From Semisulcospira habei (Eukaryota > Mollusca > Gastropoda > Semisulcospiridae), in the NCBI GenBank assembly GCA_036245525.1, contig BTPG01000002.1, positions 165,081,439 through 165,145,438 on the forward strand: 64,000 bases of DNA, written 5' to 3'. Below the pieces are notes generated by a model. The model worked only from the letters and a program-made list of their open reading frames with translations, had not been told where the DNA came from and made no database searches. Positions 52,711-61,862 of the stretch are shown one piece after another (the first letter of the stretch is position 1; the number at the start of each line of letters is the position of its first letter). A program made the translations under genes and the position numbers.

Positions 52711-55170
52711 TTGTTATCCCTTAACTGTCGACAGACGCAAATTAAACATTAAGTTTCTGAAACCATGGCGAATTCAAAGCTAGATAACCCCCATCCATTC
52801 AAGGGACATGGATATAAATGAGTTCAGCAAGAGGCAAAGAGCATCATGAGCCCCCGCATTTGCGGGGGGCTCATGAGGCTCTTTGCCTCTTGCAGTTAGG
52901 TGGTGTTGTCATTTTTCTGTAGAGGAAAAGGTTGACACACGTTCTTCTTTCGTGGCCAGATTTGCCCGCCGTCAGAGAAACTGAAGATTGCCCCTGGTGC
53001 TTACGACCTCAACGTGACGCTTGACAGCCAGGTGGTGACGCCGTGCCCGCCACAGCAGAAGCTGCAGGGGGTTCAAGACCAAGACTGGGGGCTCGCGCTC
53101 TTACCGGAATGCATGCCGGGCGGGAGGCAGCAGGCGCTGGACCCCAATCAGTCCTCCATGGGTCAGTCCCTGTTCCCAGCAAGCAGAAAGACCCTCGGGT
53201 CGACGTCGACAGCAGTCGCCCCGCGCACGGCCGTGCGCGGGCCCAATGCGGCCGACGTAGGCCAAATGATCTCTTGCTGTTGTCGTTGTAGGTTTTAATC
53301 AATGCAGGTTGACGAGCATCTGTGTAAGGCACTAAAACTTCTATGTTATTCGTGGGAAGGATCAGGTCTAATTCAAATTTAGGTACCATTTTAAAACTAA
53401 TATTGTCAGTTTATCTCCTGGACTAGTATGTAATTGTTAAACAAAAACTCTCAGAGCCAATGTAAATGAATATAGACAGGTCCCTGCAACACACCCCTTC
53501 CCCCCTCCCCCCTCCCCCTCCTCCCCTCCCCCGCCGCCACTTTCTAATTACTGCCCATATTTTGTTTTTCAAATCGTAAATGCTTTGCAGAATTTTAATA
53601 TTTGTTATTTTTTGTTCACACAGGTACAGAGCAGAATCTCACAGACAGCCTAGACAGCGACAGTATCATTGGTATTCAGGAAACACCGACGTCATGGCTT
53701 GCGCAGCATCTACATTACATCATCATTGTCTGTGTACTTGTGCTGCTTATTCTGGTCTTTATGTGTGGTACTTTCTTCAAGCTGGCCGCCATTCACTACC
53801 AGACACGACTGGGCAGAAAAATGCCTGCAGATGCAGAAAGAGCTCTCGTTGCAAACGACACACACCACGACCAGACGACACAAACTACAAGACCTCTTCC
53901 CAGGCTGCCCAGCGGCGGGCGAGGTCATGGTCACGGCCGCCACAGAGGTGACGGTGCTTCCACTGCTCTAGTTCAGACCAGCGACACTCACAGACAGAGG
54001 CCACTCAGCGACTCGCATTTAGCTCCCCTGGAGGCCTCTCTAGACCTATCGCCTCCGCTCAGTGTCTCGCAGCTTGCTGACGAGAGGAGGTCCGGAGAGG
54101 GCGGAAGGTCACGGGATGACAGCAGGCCACGCAGTGAAGGCGGATTGGCACGAGACGAGAGCAGACTGGTGAGTGATGATGGCAGACCTCACAGTGAAGG
54201 CGGCGGACTGGTTCAAGACGACAGCAGACAGGCGTGGGATGACGGCAGACCCAGAATTGGTGATCGTCCATCCATAGAGAACCCTCCAGATCTGACTTCC
54301 TTCGAGAACGCCAAGACCTCGCCTCCTTTCGAGGATAACGACGGTCATGCCCCTTTCGAGAACGTCCAAGGCTACGACAATGTTCCCAATTTCCCACAAA
54401 CGACTAACGTGACCCAGATTCCCAGTTCCCATTTCGATATTTCTCGCCGCTCTAGAAGTTTCCAGACCACCACGACAGTGGAGGAGACTAACTCAGAGCG
54501 TCACGTCAGCTTTATTGAGGTCAAGACCGCAAGACCCGCCAGAGACAACACACGCGACTGGACTGGACACGCCGAGTACTTGGGCACATTCACGGGAGGC
54601 AATTCTGGCTCCGGCACATTAACAAGAGGCAACCCAAGCTCTCCCACATTCACGGGACGCAATCCAAGCTCTCCTACATTCACAGGACGCAATCCAAGTT
54701 CTCCTACATTTACCGGAGCCAATTCGAGCTCTGCCAAATTCACGGAAGGCAATCCAAACTCTGGCACATACACGGGAAGCAATCCAAGCTCCGGCACATT
54801 CACAGAAGGCAATCCAAGTTCAGTTTCAGAGTTTGGATTGCCTCCCGTATCAAAGTGCGGCAACTCAGTCGGCACACTGGAGCGAGAGCGCGGCGTGGTT
54901 CTCGGAGTTAACTCCCTCAGACGACACAAAGACCGCGAACAGCACGTGACCGGCAGCTCCAAGTTTTTCACCACTCCCGCGCCGTGCAGCGAGGACTCGA
55001 CTCATAAGGAACTATCGACCAACAGTTTGCTGAGAGGCCATGAAGCGAGTGCCATGGACCTCAACGGTTATTATGCCAAGGCTGGAATCCGCACAGCGCC
55101 ACACCGCGGCAGTCGGGCCAGTGCCACGGTTGTGATTGTCAATACGCAGGAGGAGACTACCCGATTGTGA
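43709..55170 (+). CDS. ZP-domain single-pass membrane protein gene (7 exons inferred)
   Basis: Gene-level entry. Exons 43709-43775 (end uncertain), 49407-49582, 50513-51425, 51942-52050, 52177-52339, 52960-53161 and 53624-55170 join into one open frame of about 1058 residues. Order: signal peptide (1-20); ZP-N module with four cysteines (about 27-115, in IECGD, FECSS, RDCGG, LTCNY); acidic Ser/Gly/Asp-rich linker of about 220 residues; ZP-C module (about 345-490, with FVTQCSV, LLFACDVIIC and CKQICPP); transmembrane helix near 574-596 (YIIIVCVLVLLILVFMCG); cytoplasmic tail of about 460 residues. ZP modules polymerise into extracellular matrices of eggs, cuticles and epithelia; this is family knowledge. 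The very long tail and the linker between ZP-N and ZP-C are unusual. No clear furin-like site is seen before the helix. Introns hold several palindromic elements. Internal exons are secure because each junction keeps phase; the first exon is less certain. Confidence 0.82.
44127..44191. mobile_element. Family A core
   Basis: Paired change catgcggccccgc / gcggggccgcatg in both arms; loop aaat. Confidence 0.82.
44602..44675. mobile_element. Family A core, degenerate
   Basis: agaagcacagattctcatga / tcatgagagtctgtgttcc. Confidence 0.5.
44941..45050. repeat. Family E palindrome
   Basis: Paired inner change gccttagctg / cagctaaggc. Confidence 0.78.
45312..45525. mobile_element. Family B2 element
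   Basis: TTAACTCATTCTACCCCAGA to TGGGGTAGAATGAGTTAA; stem gggtgatgccagaatagc / gctattctggcatcaccc. Confidence 0.87.
45522..45766. mobile_element. Family A element sharing TTAA with a family B element
   Basis: Starts at the TTAA (45522-45525) that ends the family B copy to its left; core 45563-45630; ends ggcagcgaaggggttac. Confidence 0.7.
45845..45902. repeat. Family G palindrome, short
   Basis: attaagcaaggtggtccgaa / gcaccttgcttagtgatttgcgcagg. Confidence 0.65.
45904..46125. mobile_element. Family B3 element
   Basis: Third copy of the 10793/30773 type; stem ends ccaccctt on one side and agggtagt on the other. Confidence 0.82.
46137..46264 (-). pseudogene. Possible degenerate reverse-transcriptase fragment
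   Basis: The minus frame contains LKNDRGVY and YNGPRGSVLG, resembling the LKN.RG and GVPQGSVLGP blocks of LINE reverse transcriptases, but their spacing is wrong and little else matches. It abuts a family B element at 46125. Weak. Confidence 0.22.
46551..46694. mobile_element. Chimera of a family A arm and a family B element
   Basis: aagaggcacagatcctcatg (family A left arm) runs directly into ttcaagggtggtggcagaat (family B stem). The family B right flank and TTAA edge are intact. Confidence 0.75.
46791..46870. mobile_element. Family C palindrome (80 bp)
   Basis: TTTACTCATTCGAAACGTGC to GTCTCGAATGAGTTAA. Confidence 0.85.
46980..47345. repeat. (GT)n compound microsatellite
   Basis: GT and GC runs with tttgattgccatgtgtg inserted twice. 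Confidence 0.94.
47737..47802. mobile_element. Family A core, degenerate
   Basis: gaggcatagatcttcagtcg / catgaggatctgtgcctctt. Confidence 0.55.
47971..48036. mobile_element. Family A core
   Basis: gcaagaggtatagatcttca / tgaggatctatgtctcttgc; left outer sequence ataacccgttcagtgcggcc. Confidence 0.78.
48089..48167. repeat. (GT)n microsatellite
   Basis: Pure GT within the right flank of a family A element. Confidence 0.96.
48378..48584. mobile_element. Family B2 element
   Basis: Close relative of 45312-45525; four-base insertion (tact) in the right stem. Confidence 0.82.
48806..48885. repeat. Family E remnant
   Basis: agggtcctcgggcccactgc ggccctcgtggtcc; centre missing. Confidence 0.5.
48981..49214. 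mobile_element. Family A element interrupted by the LINE fragment
   Basis: Left piece gcaagaggtatag, then LINE 3' end, then a second arm pair agaggcatagtaacgccc / ggggctcatgaggatcgatg. Confidence 0.65.
48996..49140 (-). mobile_element. 3'-end fragment of the same LINE
   Basis: About 145 bp nearly identical to 6758-6896: (CAT)n tail, cagtcccttgcccggtctgg, then the region up to ctcgagttcggtccattct. It interrupts a family A palindrome whose halves lie at 48981-48995 and 49153-49214. Confidence 0.82.
49407..49582 (+). CDS. ZP gene exon: first half of ZP-N
   Basis: Acceptor ttgttacag ends at 49406 and donor GTAAGA starts at 49583. The exon encodes KIECGDNPHIPANVTYSGG and continues through three of the four expected ZP-N cysteines. 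Two bases complete a codon begun in the previous exon; the exon ends in phase 0. N-glycosylation sequons are present at NVT and NNS. Confidence 0.8.
49645..49711. mobile_element. Family A core in ZP gene intron
   Basis: gaggcatggattctcatgag / cccacgagaatctatgcct, 63 bp after the donor at 49583. Confidence 0.68.
49828..49912. repeat. G-rich tract
   Basis: Multiple G runs before the 56-bp tandem repeat. Confidence 0.88.
49925..50092. repeat. 56-bp tandem repeat, 3 units
   Basis: Unit aaagggtgatgtttgatggg cgtggggggatgggggtgtt gcgtgttgttagtgag, three identical copies. Within a ZP gene intron. Confidence 0.92.
50097..50310. mobile_element. Family B element in ZP gene intron
   Basis: TTAACCCATTCAGCCCTGAC to GTGCTGAATGAGTTAA. 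Confidence 0.83.
50428..50480. repeat. Family F palindrome in ZP gene intron
   Basis: cttggtttgtgattttggac gt / acgtccaaaatcacagacca; ends 32 bp before the acceptor of exon 50513. Confidence 0.8.
50513..51425 (+). CDS. ZP gene exon: end of ZP-N, acidic linker, start of ZP-C
   Basis: Acceptor tttattttccag ends at 50512; donor GTTAGT starts at 51426. The exon opens with TISRTTSTIRIRVQRNYG and VVPGDKVHVLTCNY, the usual end of a ZP-N module. A 220-residue linker rich in Asp, Ser, Gly and Thr follows. The 3' end (NLINEDGQLTAVVYPGKPV) begins ZP-C. The donor leaves one base, giving Ser with the next exon. Inside the linker lies an exact DNA palindrome at 50981-51048, listed separately. The frame stays open only two codons past the donor, which fits the junction. 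Confidence 0.82.
50981..51048. repeat. Coding palindrome inside the ZP gene exon
   Basis: Two 34-bp arms are complementary with one mismatch and no loop, centred on gcggccgc at 51014/51015. Weaker complementarity continues for about 12 bp on each side. Because of its frame the palindrome encodes nearly the same peptide on both strands: SSSNSFFMASAAALAMKDEF on plus and SSSNSSFMASAAALAMKNEF on minus. It lies in the linker between ZP-N and ZP-C (residues about 238-260). It does not match any of the other palindrome families in the window. Confidence 0.9.
51510..51675. repeat. (CA)n microsatellite in ZP gene intron
   Basis: About 90 bp after the donor at 51426; followed by (GAT)n at 51698-51742. 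Confidence 0.95.
51942..52050 (+). CDS. ZP gene exon: ZP-C
   Basis: Acceptor tccgttttcag ends at 51941; donor GTACGC starts at 52051. Encodes PFGTPFVTQCSVTNPLEKID and on to FVHEG, with the first ZP-C cysteine. It enters with two bases and leaves with two bases (phase 2), matching both neighbours. Confidence 0.8.
52177..52339 (+). CDS. ZP gene exon: core of ZP-C
   Basis: Acceptor tttcctggcag ends at 52176; donor GTTCGC starts at 52340. Encodes GCGLGDVLPKSAGFRRGRQG, then YTTPFFAVSPTW and ALLFACDVIICPNMGRCKQ. The pattern F.C.V..C....C near the end is the conserved C-terminal cysteine cluster of ZP-C. The exon ends in phase 0. Confidence 0.82.
52650..52712. repeat. (TTTA)n microsatellite
   Basis: Pure tetranucleotide in a ZP gene intron. 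Confidence 0.95.
52827..52893. mobile_element. Family A core in ZP gene intron
   Basis: Paired changes ggcaaagagcatcatgag / ctcatgaggctctttgcc; the stem is otherwise as in the family. Confidence 0.82.
52960..53161 (+). CDS. ZP gene exon: end of ZP-C and membrane-proximal region
   Basis: Acceptor tttcgtggccag ends at 52959; donor GTCAGT starts at 53162. Encodes ICPPSEKLKIAPGAYDLNVT, then a Gln-rich stretch ending PGGRQQALDPNQSSM. It leaves one base, which completes Gly with the last exon. A family A palindrome sits 66 bp upstream of the acceptor and a family E palindrome starts 13 bp past the donor. Confidence 0.78.
53175..53279. repeat. Family E palindrome in ZP gene intron
   Basis: cccagcaagcagaaagaccc with centre gcgcacggccgtgcgcgggc; begins 13 bp after a splice donor. 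Confidence 0.75.
53624..55170 (+). CDS. ZP gene last exon: transmembrane helix and repetitive cytoplasmic tail
   Basis: Acceptor tttgttcacacag ends at 53623; stop TGA at 55168-55170. It opens GTEQNLTDSLDSDSIIG, then the helix YIIIVCVLVLLILVFMCG followed by a basic stop-transfer stretch. The tail has an Arg/Asp/Ser-rich part with imperfect DDSRPRSEGG units (54097-54280), then eight 10-residue units of TFTGRNPSSP type (54586-54825). The single long open frame of 1547 bp with biased composition supports coding. A candidate polyadenylation signal AATAAA lies at 55426, just after an inserted palindromic element. Confidence 0.85.
54586..54825 (+). repeat. 30-bp coding tandem repeat, 8 units
   Basis: Eight in-frame 30-bp units encode degenerate decapeptides (TFTGGNSGSG, TLTRGNPSSP, TFTGRNPSSP twice, TFTGANSSSA, KFTEGNPNSG, TYTGSNPSSG, TFTEGNPSSV). 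The period is a multiple of three, so copy number can change without breaking the frame. Confidence 0.88.
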
Positions 55171-55210
55171 CGTAAAATGAATCTTACAGACTTGTGTGCA
55201 TTTCGAAATC

Positions 55211-55425
55211 TTAACCCGTATAGTGACACCTGACGCAGACTGTGTTTCTGCAATCTTCGTTAACTGAAGACCAAAAGATCGTAGCTGTCACAGGAACATG
55301 GATTTAAAATGGTCTCCGCAAGAGGCATAGATCCTCATGAGCCCCCGCAACTGCGGGGGCTCATGAGGATCTATACCTCTTGCTGTTGGGTGGTGTTCAA
55401 CTTTTCTCGGTACTGAAAGGGTTAA
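55211..55425. mobile_element. Family A, full-length element in ZP gene 3' flank
   Basis: TTAACCCGTATAGTGACACC at left and GGTACTGAAAGGGTTAA at right; core 55318-55383 almost perfect. Confidence 0.85.
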
Positions 55426-55431
55426 AATAAA
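55426..55431 (+). promoter_or_regulatory. Candidate polyadenylation signal of the ZP gene
   Basis: First AATAAA after the stop codon, 255 bp downstream. It overlaps the right TTAA boundary of a family A element, so the repeat may supply it. Confidence 0.35.
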
Positions 55432-55577
55432 GTGAGACTGTCAGATGGGTAAAATGCAAGCAGCTTACCAGCATAGGAAGAGATTCGGTTCGGAATTACA
55501 GGGACAAAACGGTTTACTGTATGCCTCACTAGGCGATGCGCGTTTCTCTCTTGGTTGATTGTTTCTACTGACTATTT

Positions 55578-55670
55578 TTCACCCTTTGGCTGTCGGTACC
55601 GCTTTGTGTCGCGATGATCACTGCAGGAATCATCACGACAAAAAGCGCTGCCGACAGCCCGTGGGTTAAC
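55578..55670. mobile_element. Family D palindrome
   Basis: Paired change ggctgtcgg / ccgacagcc in place of gggtgtcgg / ccgacaccc. Confidence 0.82.
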
Positions 55671-55878
55671 CCTCTTCAACCTGATACACTATTGCTTAAA
55701 ATAATTTTCATTTAGTGATAGTTCAAAGGTGGTGCCAGAATAGCTTGGCGCCTCAGGCGCCAAGCTATTCTTGCACCACCCTTCAACTAACATGGTTGAC
55801 CTGTCTCGTAATTTGTAATGTGGCCTTCATAGGACAATACGATTTTTAAAAAATTAGCCTCAGGCTGTAATGGGTTAA
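55667..55878. mobile_element. Family B4 element sharing TTAA with a family D element
   Basis: Its left TTAA (55667-55670) is the right TTAA of the family D copy at 55578. Confidence 0.8.
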
Positions 55879-56334
55879 TTAGCGATTGTAAGCGGGCCTC
55901 TTCAGGCCTTCACCTCTTTGCTTAGTTTGCCGGGATCTACAACATTCTTTCGCCGTCATCGTTTGCAATTTTCTTCTTTTGTTGTTCCAATATGCGACAT
56001 TACTCTTAGATTTGCGGCCTGCAGTCACGTGAAAGTCAAAATAACGTCACACCACAGTGTGAAAGTCACAGATTGAAATCGAGTTTTCTTGAGATCGTCA
56101 CCTCATGGATATTCCAGAGAATCACGAAAACTTGTGTGCAAGTTGTGTGTGGGGGTGTGCATGTGTGTCAATGCGTGCGCAGTAATAGTAACGACACGGA
56201 TGTGACAGCTCACATCAACCCCTTTTCTGCCAGTGTATCATTAATTTCACGTCTGAAACACACTGATCGACATTCGCCTGACGAACTCAGATGTAAATAG
56301 GACAAAAATAGGCATAACGAACAGAGGATTATCA

Positions 56335-56385
56335 CAAGAGACAAATCCTCATGAACCCTCGCGACTGTTTCGGCTGTGCCATTTG
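56335..56385. mobile_element. Family A core, degenerate
   Basis: agagacaaatcctcatgaac with a shortened right side. Confidence 0.4.
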
Positions 56386-56438
56386 CTGACACTGACTTTT
56401 AGTTTTCTTTGAACGGCTGGCTGTATCTGGTGTTGAGA

Positions 56439-56652
56439 TTAACTCATTCAGCCCGACGGCCGTACTTCCCAAGTTTTGGAGGCGTCATCTAATGACTGTG
56501 CACCAGTTGCAGGAGATGAATCGACCATGATAATTCAAGGGCAGTGCTAGATTAGCTTGGCGCGAACAGGCGCCAAGCTAATCTGGCACTACCCTCGAAT
56601 TATCATGGTCAACCCATCTCCTGCTGTAGTGCGTCAGGGCTGAATGTGTTAA
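56439..56652. mobile_element. Family B element
   Basis: TTAACTCATTCAGCCCGACG to GGGCTGAATGTGTTAA. Confidence 0.84.
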
Positions 56653-56969
56653 AATTACTTCAGAAACACAGCTTGTGATCCCCTGACAGTGAAGGGGTTA
56701 AGATATAGTTATGATCACAATCGCGGACTGTAACTTACTATATGTATGTAAATATCGAACGATAACATCATGAAACTGTGACAGTAATTTACACATTTTG
56801 TCTTTTCTTGTCAAAAAGGTTTGCTATCATGTTGTTGGATGGATCATCTTTGTACATATTTGAGCATGCACGATCAGTACATTTGTTTTCCAGATCCCGT
56901 CAAGTACCCAATTTCACTTTGTGACGTGATGTGTCGTGCTGCCGGCGAGCGCGCTTGTGTGTGCGTGCG

Positions 56970-56998
56970 TATTCGCGCGCGCGCGCGCGTGTGTGTGT

Positions 56999-57063
<65 letters not shown>

Positions 57064-57073
57064 TGTGTGTGTG
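56970..57073. repeat. (CG)n/(GT)n microsatellite
   Basis: Alternating CG then GT, potential Z-DNA. Confidence 0.93.
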
Positions 57074-57167
57074 ATCATTTTACACAGCACTTATGTGAAG
57101 AAGATATTGTGTGTCGCATTTTGTCCCTACATCTATGCAAACAGGTACACAAGGGAACTAAACAGAG

Positions 57168-57350
57168 AATAACCCAACGAAGAAAGAAACACGCTTAGAA
57201 TTTACGGTTACAACTCACTTTATTAATATTTCGGGTAAACATATTAATCAAATGAGTTGTAACTGTCTTTTCTATATGTGGTTCTTTCAGTCGTCGTTGG
57301 GTCATTCTGCGTGTTTCACGCTTGGCAGTCACCTTTTTGGTCTGGATTAA
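57168..57350. repeat. Family M foldback element
   Basis: aacccaacgaagaaagaaac acgcttag / ggttctttcagtcgtcgttg ggtc, then gcttggcagtcacctttttg gtctgga, the inverse of the flank seen at 31369. Confidence 0.72.
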
Positions 57351-57665
57351 AGCGGAGAAACAGTAAAAAAAAAAAAAAACACCTCGGCACGTGTTTTAAA
57401 CAAAACGACACGTACAAACATTACCTTTTTATTACCATTTCCTGCATAGAGCAGTTTCAGTCCCACTCTAATAACGCGAAAGAAAACTACTACGAATAAC
57501 AGAAAAACTCCACTGAACCCTTTACGACATGAAGCCCGATAAATTGTTCCCACTGGCTGCATTGACAGCATAACGAATTCCAGACCCAGCGGAACATTTA
57601 GTGTCAAAGACTCTAAACTGAAGCGACGGTCCTAACAGAAAAGTTGCAAGCACAGTACACTAATA

Positions 57666-57760
57666 TCAAAACGTCTTCGGTCCCACGACGGCCGCAGTGG
57701 GCCCGCGCACAGCCGTGCGCGGGCCCACTGCGGCTGTCGTGGGCCCGAAGAACGTTTTTT
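57666..57760. repeat. Family E palindrome
   Basis: Paired changes aaacgtcttcggtccc / gggcccgaagaacgttt and ggccgcagtgggcc / ggcccactgcggct. Confidence 0.82.
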
Positions 57761-57806
57761 GCTACTGGGGTAATGTTCATGTACTGTGCATGAACACCTG
57801 TCGTGT

Positions 57807-57862
57807 GAGGGCAAAAGCCGGTGGGCAAGTCCATTTTTGTGAAAAGCAAGATTTACATTGGT
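57807..57862. repeat. Family H remnant
   Basis: agggcaaaagccggtgggca agtccatttttgtgaaaagc, left arm only. Confidence 0.55.
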
Positions 57863-58061
57863 TCCACCCTTTACTGCCGATGAAAAATGGACACCACACC
57901 ACAGCAAGAGGTATAGATCCTCATGAGCCCCCGCAATTGCGGGGGCTCATGAGGATCTATGCCTCTTGCTGAAACCACTTTGTGGGTCGACTGGAACTCT
58001 TTCGCGTTGAATTTATTCAGTCGTACAATAATGTGCGCACAGTGGCAGTGAATGGGGTTAA
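57863..58061. mobile_element. Family A element
   Basis: caccctttactgccgatgaa at left and ggcagtgaatggggttaa at right; core 57904-57969 perfect. Confidence 0.8.
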
Positions 58062-58309
58062 AGCAACGAAGATCTCGCTTGTCAACAAATTTGCACTTAC
58101 TCAGTGTCTTTTGCCTTTTATCTGGTGGGCCTGTCTGTCACTGCCAGACGTATATGCGTGTCCGCAGACACGGGCTGATCGTTGCCGGCGCAGTAGGTCA
58201 CTTCTTAACACGGCCGCAACAGTTACTCCTGCAGATGTGGTCATTTATCAACGATCATCCCGTGCCTGTGTGATGTCCACAATATGCGCCGGCACATGCG
58301 CAGGGCTCA

Positions 58310-58425
58310 ATTGCATCAGTGAGCATAGTCCTGCGCAAGCCACTAAGCAAGCTACTCCGCTATAGCGGAGTAGCTTGCTTAGTGGATTGCGCAGGACTAA
58401 GCTCACTCATGCAGCTGAACCCTGG
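58310..58425. repeat. Family G palindrome
   Basis: gtgagcatagtcctgcgcaa gccactaagcaagctactcc / ggagtagcttgcttagtgg attgcgcaggactaagctcac. Near perfect. Confidence 0.82.
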
Positions 58426-58447
58426 TGTATTAGTTTCGACCTTAGTT

Positions 58448-58527
58448 TTAACTCAATCGCGGCAAGCCGCATCCGGAGATGCGGCATAAGCCGCGTTACC
58501 GGATGCGTCTCGCCTCGAATGAGTTAA
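58448..58527. mobile_element. Family C palindrome (80 bp), diverged
   Basis: TTAACTCAATCGCGGCAAGC to CGCCTCGAATGAGTTAA; more mismatches. Confidence 0.75.
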
Positions 58528-58529
58528 CC

Positions 58530-59060
58530 CACAGGTCTGCACACATGTTTCAGCAATATGGAGGTCTATTTACAAATGGCACATAAAGCAAACACACATG
58601 CACATAAATGGGAAGCAAATCAAAGAAAACACGTCCTACGTACTAGATACTGATAATAAAAAATATCGTTATCAGCTATGTAGTTTTACTGCTCTAAATG
58701 ACTAAACAATTCTTGAACGATTTGCAAAATCATACAGACAAGTACATTTTCTAAATAGACAAACAGACAAGAAAGGAAAAAAAAAAAAAAAGAAACAAGC
58801 AAACAAATGAACAAGCAAACAAACAATCCAAAATGTAGATAGTGAATGAAATAAAAAAAATACTACAATAAATACGTAGATAAAAATGAATAAAGGAGAA
58901 ACTGTTTCGTTATTTCAACGGTTTATATATAAAAATAGCACTCGAAACAAATACATAAACGGAAACAAAAAAGACGATCTGCACTTCCTTACGTAAATAT
59001 ATGTAATGAGTAAACAAACAAAGCAATAAAGGACGAAAGTGTAACCATGTTCCGTATCAA
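58530..59060. other. A-rich DNA downstream of both convergent genes
   Basis: Runs of A and imperfect caaacaaa repeats; probable 3' flank of the minus-strand gene. Confidence 0.4.
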
Positions 59061-59072
59061 ATTACCCTTCGC

Positions 59073-59128
59073 TTAAGTCCGGCGTGCCATGTAGATCAGT
59101 AAGGTCGCTATCAGAAGTAGTTTGTAAA
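59073..59128 (-). CDS. Terminal exon of the convergent minus-strand gene
   Basis: Acceptor gttttgtttcttctgcag, then two bases completing Val, then YKLLLIATLLIYMARRT and stop TAA at 59075-59073. A hydrophobic helix with a positively charged end is what a membrane-anchored protein needs. The exon is short, so the call rests on phase agreement and the strong acceptor. Confidence 0.5.
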
Positions 59129-60511
59129 CTGCAGAAGAAACAAAACATTGTGCAGTCAAGTAACACAATGATGAGCGGTTTAACTCTTAGAATGGCAGTC
59201 AATTAGTTCTGGGAGTTTAAAGGTAAAACAAAACTAGCTATCTAACAAAAAAGAACTGGTGATCAGTTGAGTCATTTCAGTTAGGTCAAGATGAGATCTC
59301 TGCTCTCGGAAAGGCCCATACGTGCTCCACCCCAACCATCAGAAGTTTCGATATCGGGTCAATGATTGATCTGGATAGTAAGGATATGCTGTTTTTCAGA
59401 AACAAATAAAAATAAAACACCGCTACAGCTCAATCAGATAAACGTTCAACATTTTGTAGGCATGGCCTTATCTTCTGGAAAAATACACAAATTTATACGG
59501 CATTCCGGATCTATGATCTATGATCCTGAACGTCGTAGTCTTTGTATAATGTTTCCGGTCCAATACGGCCATACCTGTACAGTTTTTAACCCTTTCTCTA
59601 TCATGTTGGATCCTGGCCGTTGTCTCTTACACAGTGTAACATGCGTCAAGGAAATCTTGCGAAGAATCTCACTGACCTGAATGAGTCGTTAAATCTCACC
59701 TGAATGAGTCGTTAAATCTCACGTTAAATCTCACCTGAACGAGTCGTTAAATCTCACCTGAATGAGTCGTTAAATCTCACCTGAATGAGTCGTTAAATCT
59801 CACCTGAATGAGTCGTTAGCGGAACAGCGCTCGAAGTTTCCCCTGAAAAAGTGAGCAAAGAGACTTTATCCCTTCGGCTGTCGGTAGGCGCATTGTCAGT
59901 AAAGGTGATTCCTGAAGGATTCCTGAAGGAATTAACTCGACAAAACGCGCTACCGACAATCAAACGGTTAGACGGCGACTTTAACTCATTGTGCCCGAGG
60001 TACGAAATACCCACAATTTGGAGTTATCCTCTGAGGACTGCAGCATTACAATTCAGGAGACAGATTGACCTTAATATTTTTAGGGTGTTGGCTATATAAC
60101 TCGCCGCCTAAATGCGCCAAGCCATTCTGCCACCACGCTTGAACTATCATGATCGAGCCATATTTGGCTGTTTTGTGTCGCGGGCAGAATGAGTTGATAT
60201 AAAAGAACGGTTAATTTATAGCTTTCATCACGTACAGCAGATGCACATAGTTTTCATAAACCATAGACATCTCTCAGGCTGCAGTGACAACGCATTTTAT
60301 GGATTATATAATAAATTATATATTTTTTAATGTTTCCCTGTTCTCATATTATTTTCTGCCACACACTTTCGCGTACATGTATTTGCGTTTGCACTGGTCC
60401 GTCATTAACTGTGTTACTTTATTTTTGATCTGTATTGTATTAAAATTTTAAGCGTTTGGCAGTCATTTCTCATTACTCCTAGCGTTTTTTTTTGTATTTT
60501 TAAAAAAAATT

Positions 60512-60567
<56 letters not shown>

Positions 60568-61067
60568 TATTTCTTGATATTTCTTTCTTTCTTTCTTTCT
60601 TACTTTCTTTCTTCTTTCTTTCTTTCTTTCTTTATACGTTTTAACTAGTCACTAAAACGTCTGTCATATTGTTTTAGGTCTGAATGGGACAAAGCAAATC
60701 CCCACCCACCTGTAACGTCAATTCTGATGACGGAGATGGTACCACACGCCGACCCGCCCACCAAAAGGGCCGGGAAATCGGCCAGACCGTCAGGATAAAA
60801 CCTGCACGACACAGCACGGAAAGTCATAAACTGTATCCAAACATCTTGAGTCCTTTCCCTTGTAATTCTATTTCTGGCTGCCGTAGATGGATAGATCTTG
60901 ACAACAGCTAGATTATGTATATGTACAGATACATACCTAGCGTGTTTAGGTGGCGTTTAATAGTGTGATTTTCATAAGTTAGCACCAAGCGTGGGGCCGA
61001 CGTCTGCCTTTCTTGGCCCGCGCACATGTGCGCCCGTGAACATTTTGCTTAATGGGAACCTGGCCGT

Positions 61068-61098
<31 letters not shown>

Positions 61099-61577
61099 AC
61101 ACAACAACAACAGCAAAACAACAACGGCAACAACAACAACAACAACAACAAAAAGCACCAACAAAAATAACAGCAACATTAACAAGATGGGATGAACCAT
61201 AACCCACAAAGTCCCTTCAATATGCGAGCTGCCCTCGCTGTCAAGGGTCTCTACCTTTCGTTTTTGGCCTAATTTTGATGTTGAAATATCTCCTTTTGAA
61301 AAAGCCTAGCAGATCTGCCAATGCGCCACAGTGAATTCTAAAAGGGGCGCAGTGTATACGCATCATTGGTTTGTCAGACGTATTCTGGGTTTATACGTAA
61401 TTTTATATTTAGCGTGATATGAGTTTCATTTTCGCTTCAAGACGAGAAAATGGTGACAAAACTAGAATTTCACAGTACGATTTCAGTCTTGCTATATAAT
61501 GCATATAAAATCAGGTTGACTTTATCTAGCTACAAGATACAATAAGTACACCTGCATCCTCTTCTGAAAGCGCGTCG

Positions 61578-61668
<91 letters not shown>

Positions 61669-61763
61669 CGCGCTCCAAACATCTCCAAGAGGCATAGATC
61701 CTCATGCGCCCTCCGGGTGCACGTGCATGAGGATCTATGCCTCTTGGAGATGGGCGCATGTGC

Positions 61764-61862
<99 letters not shown>

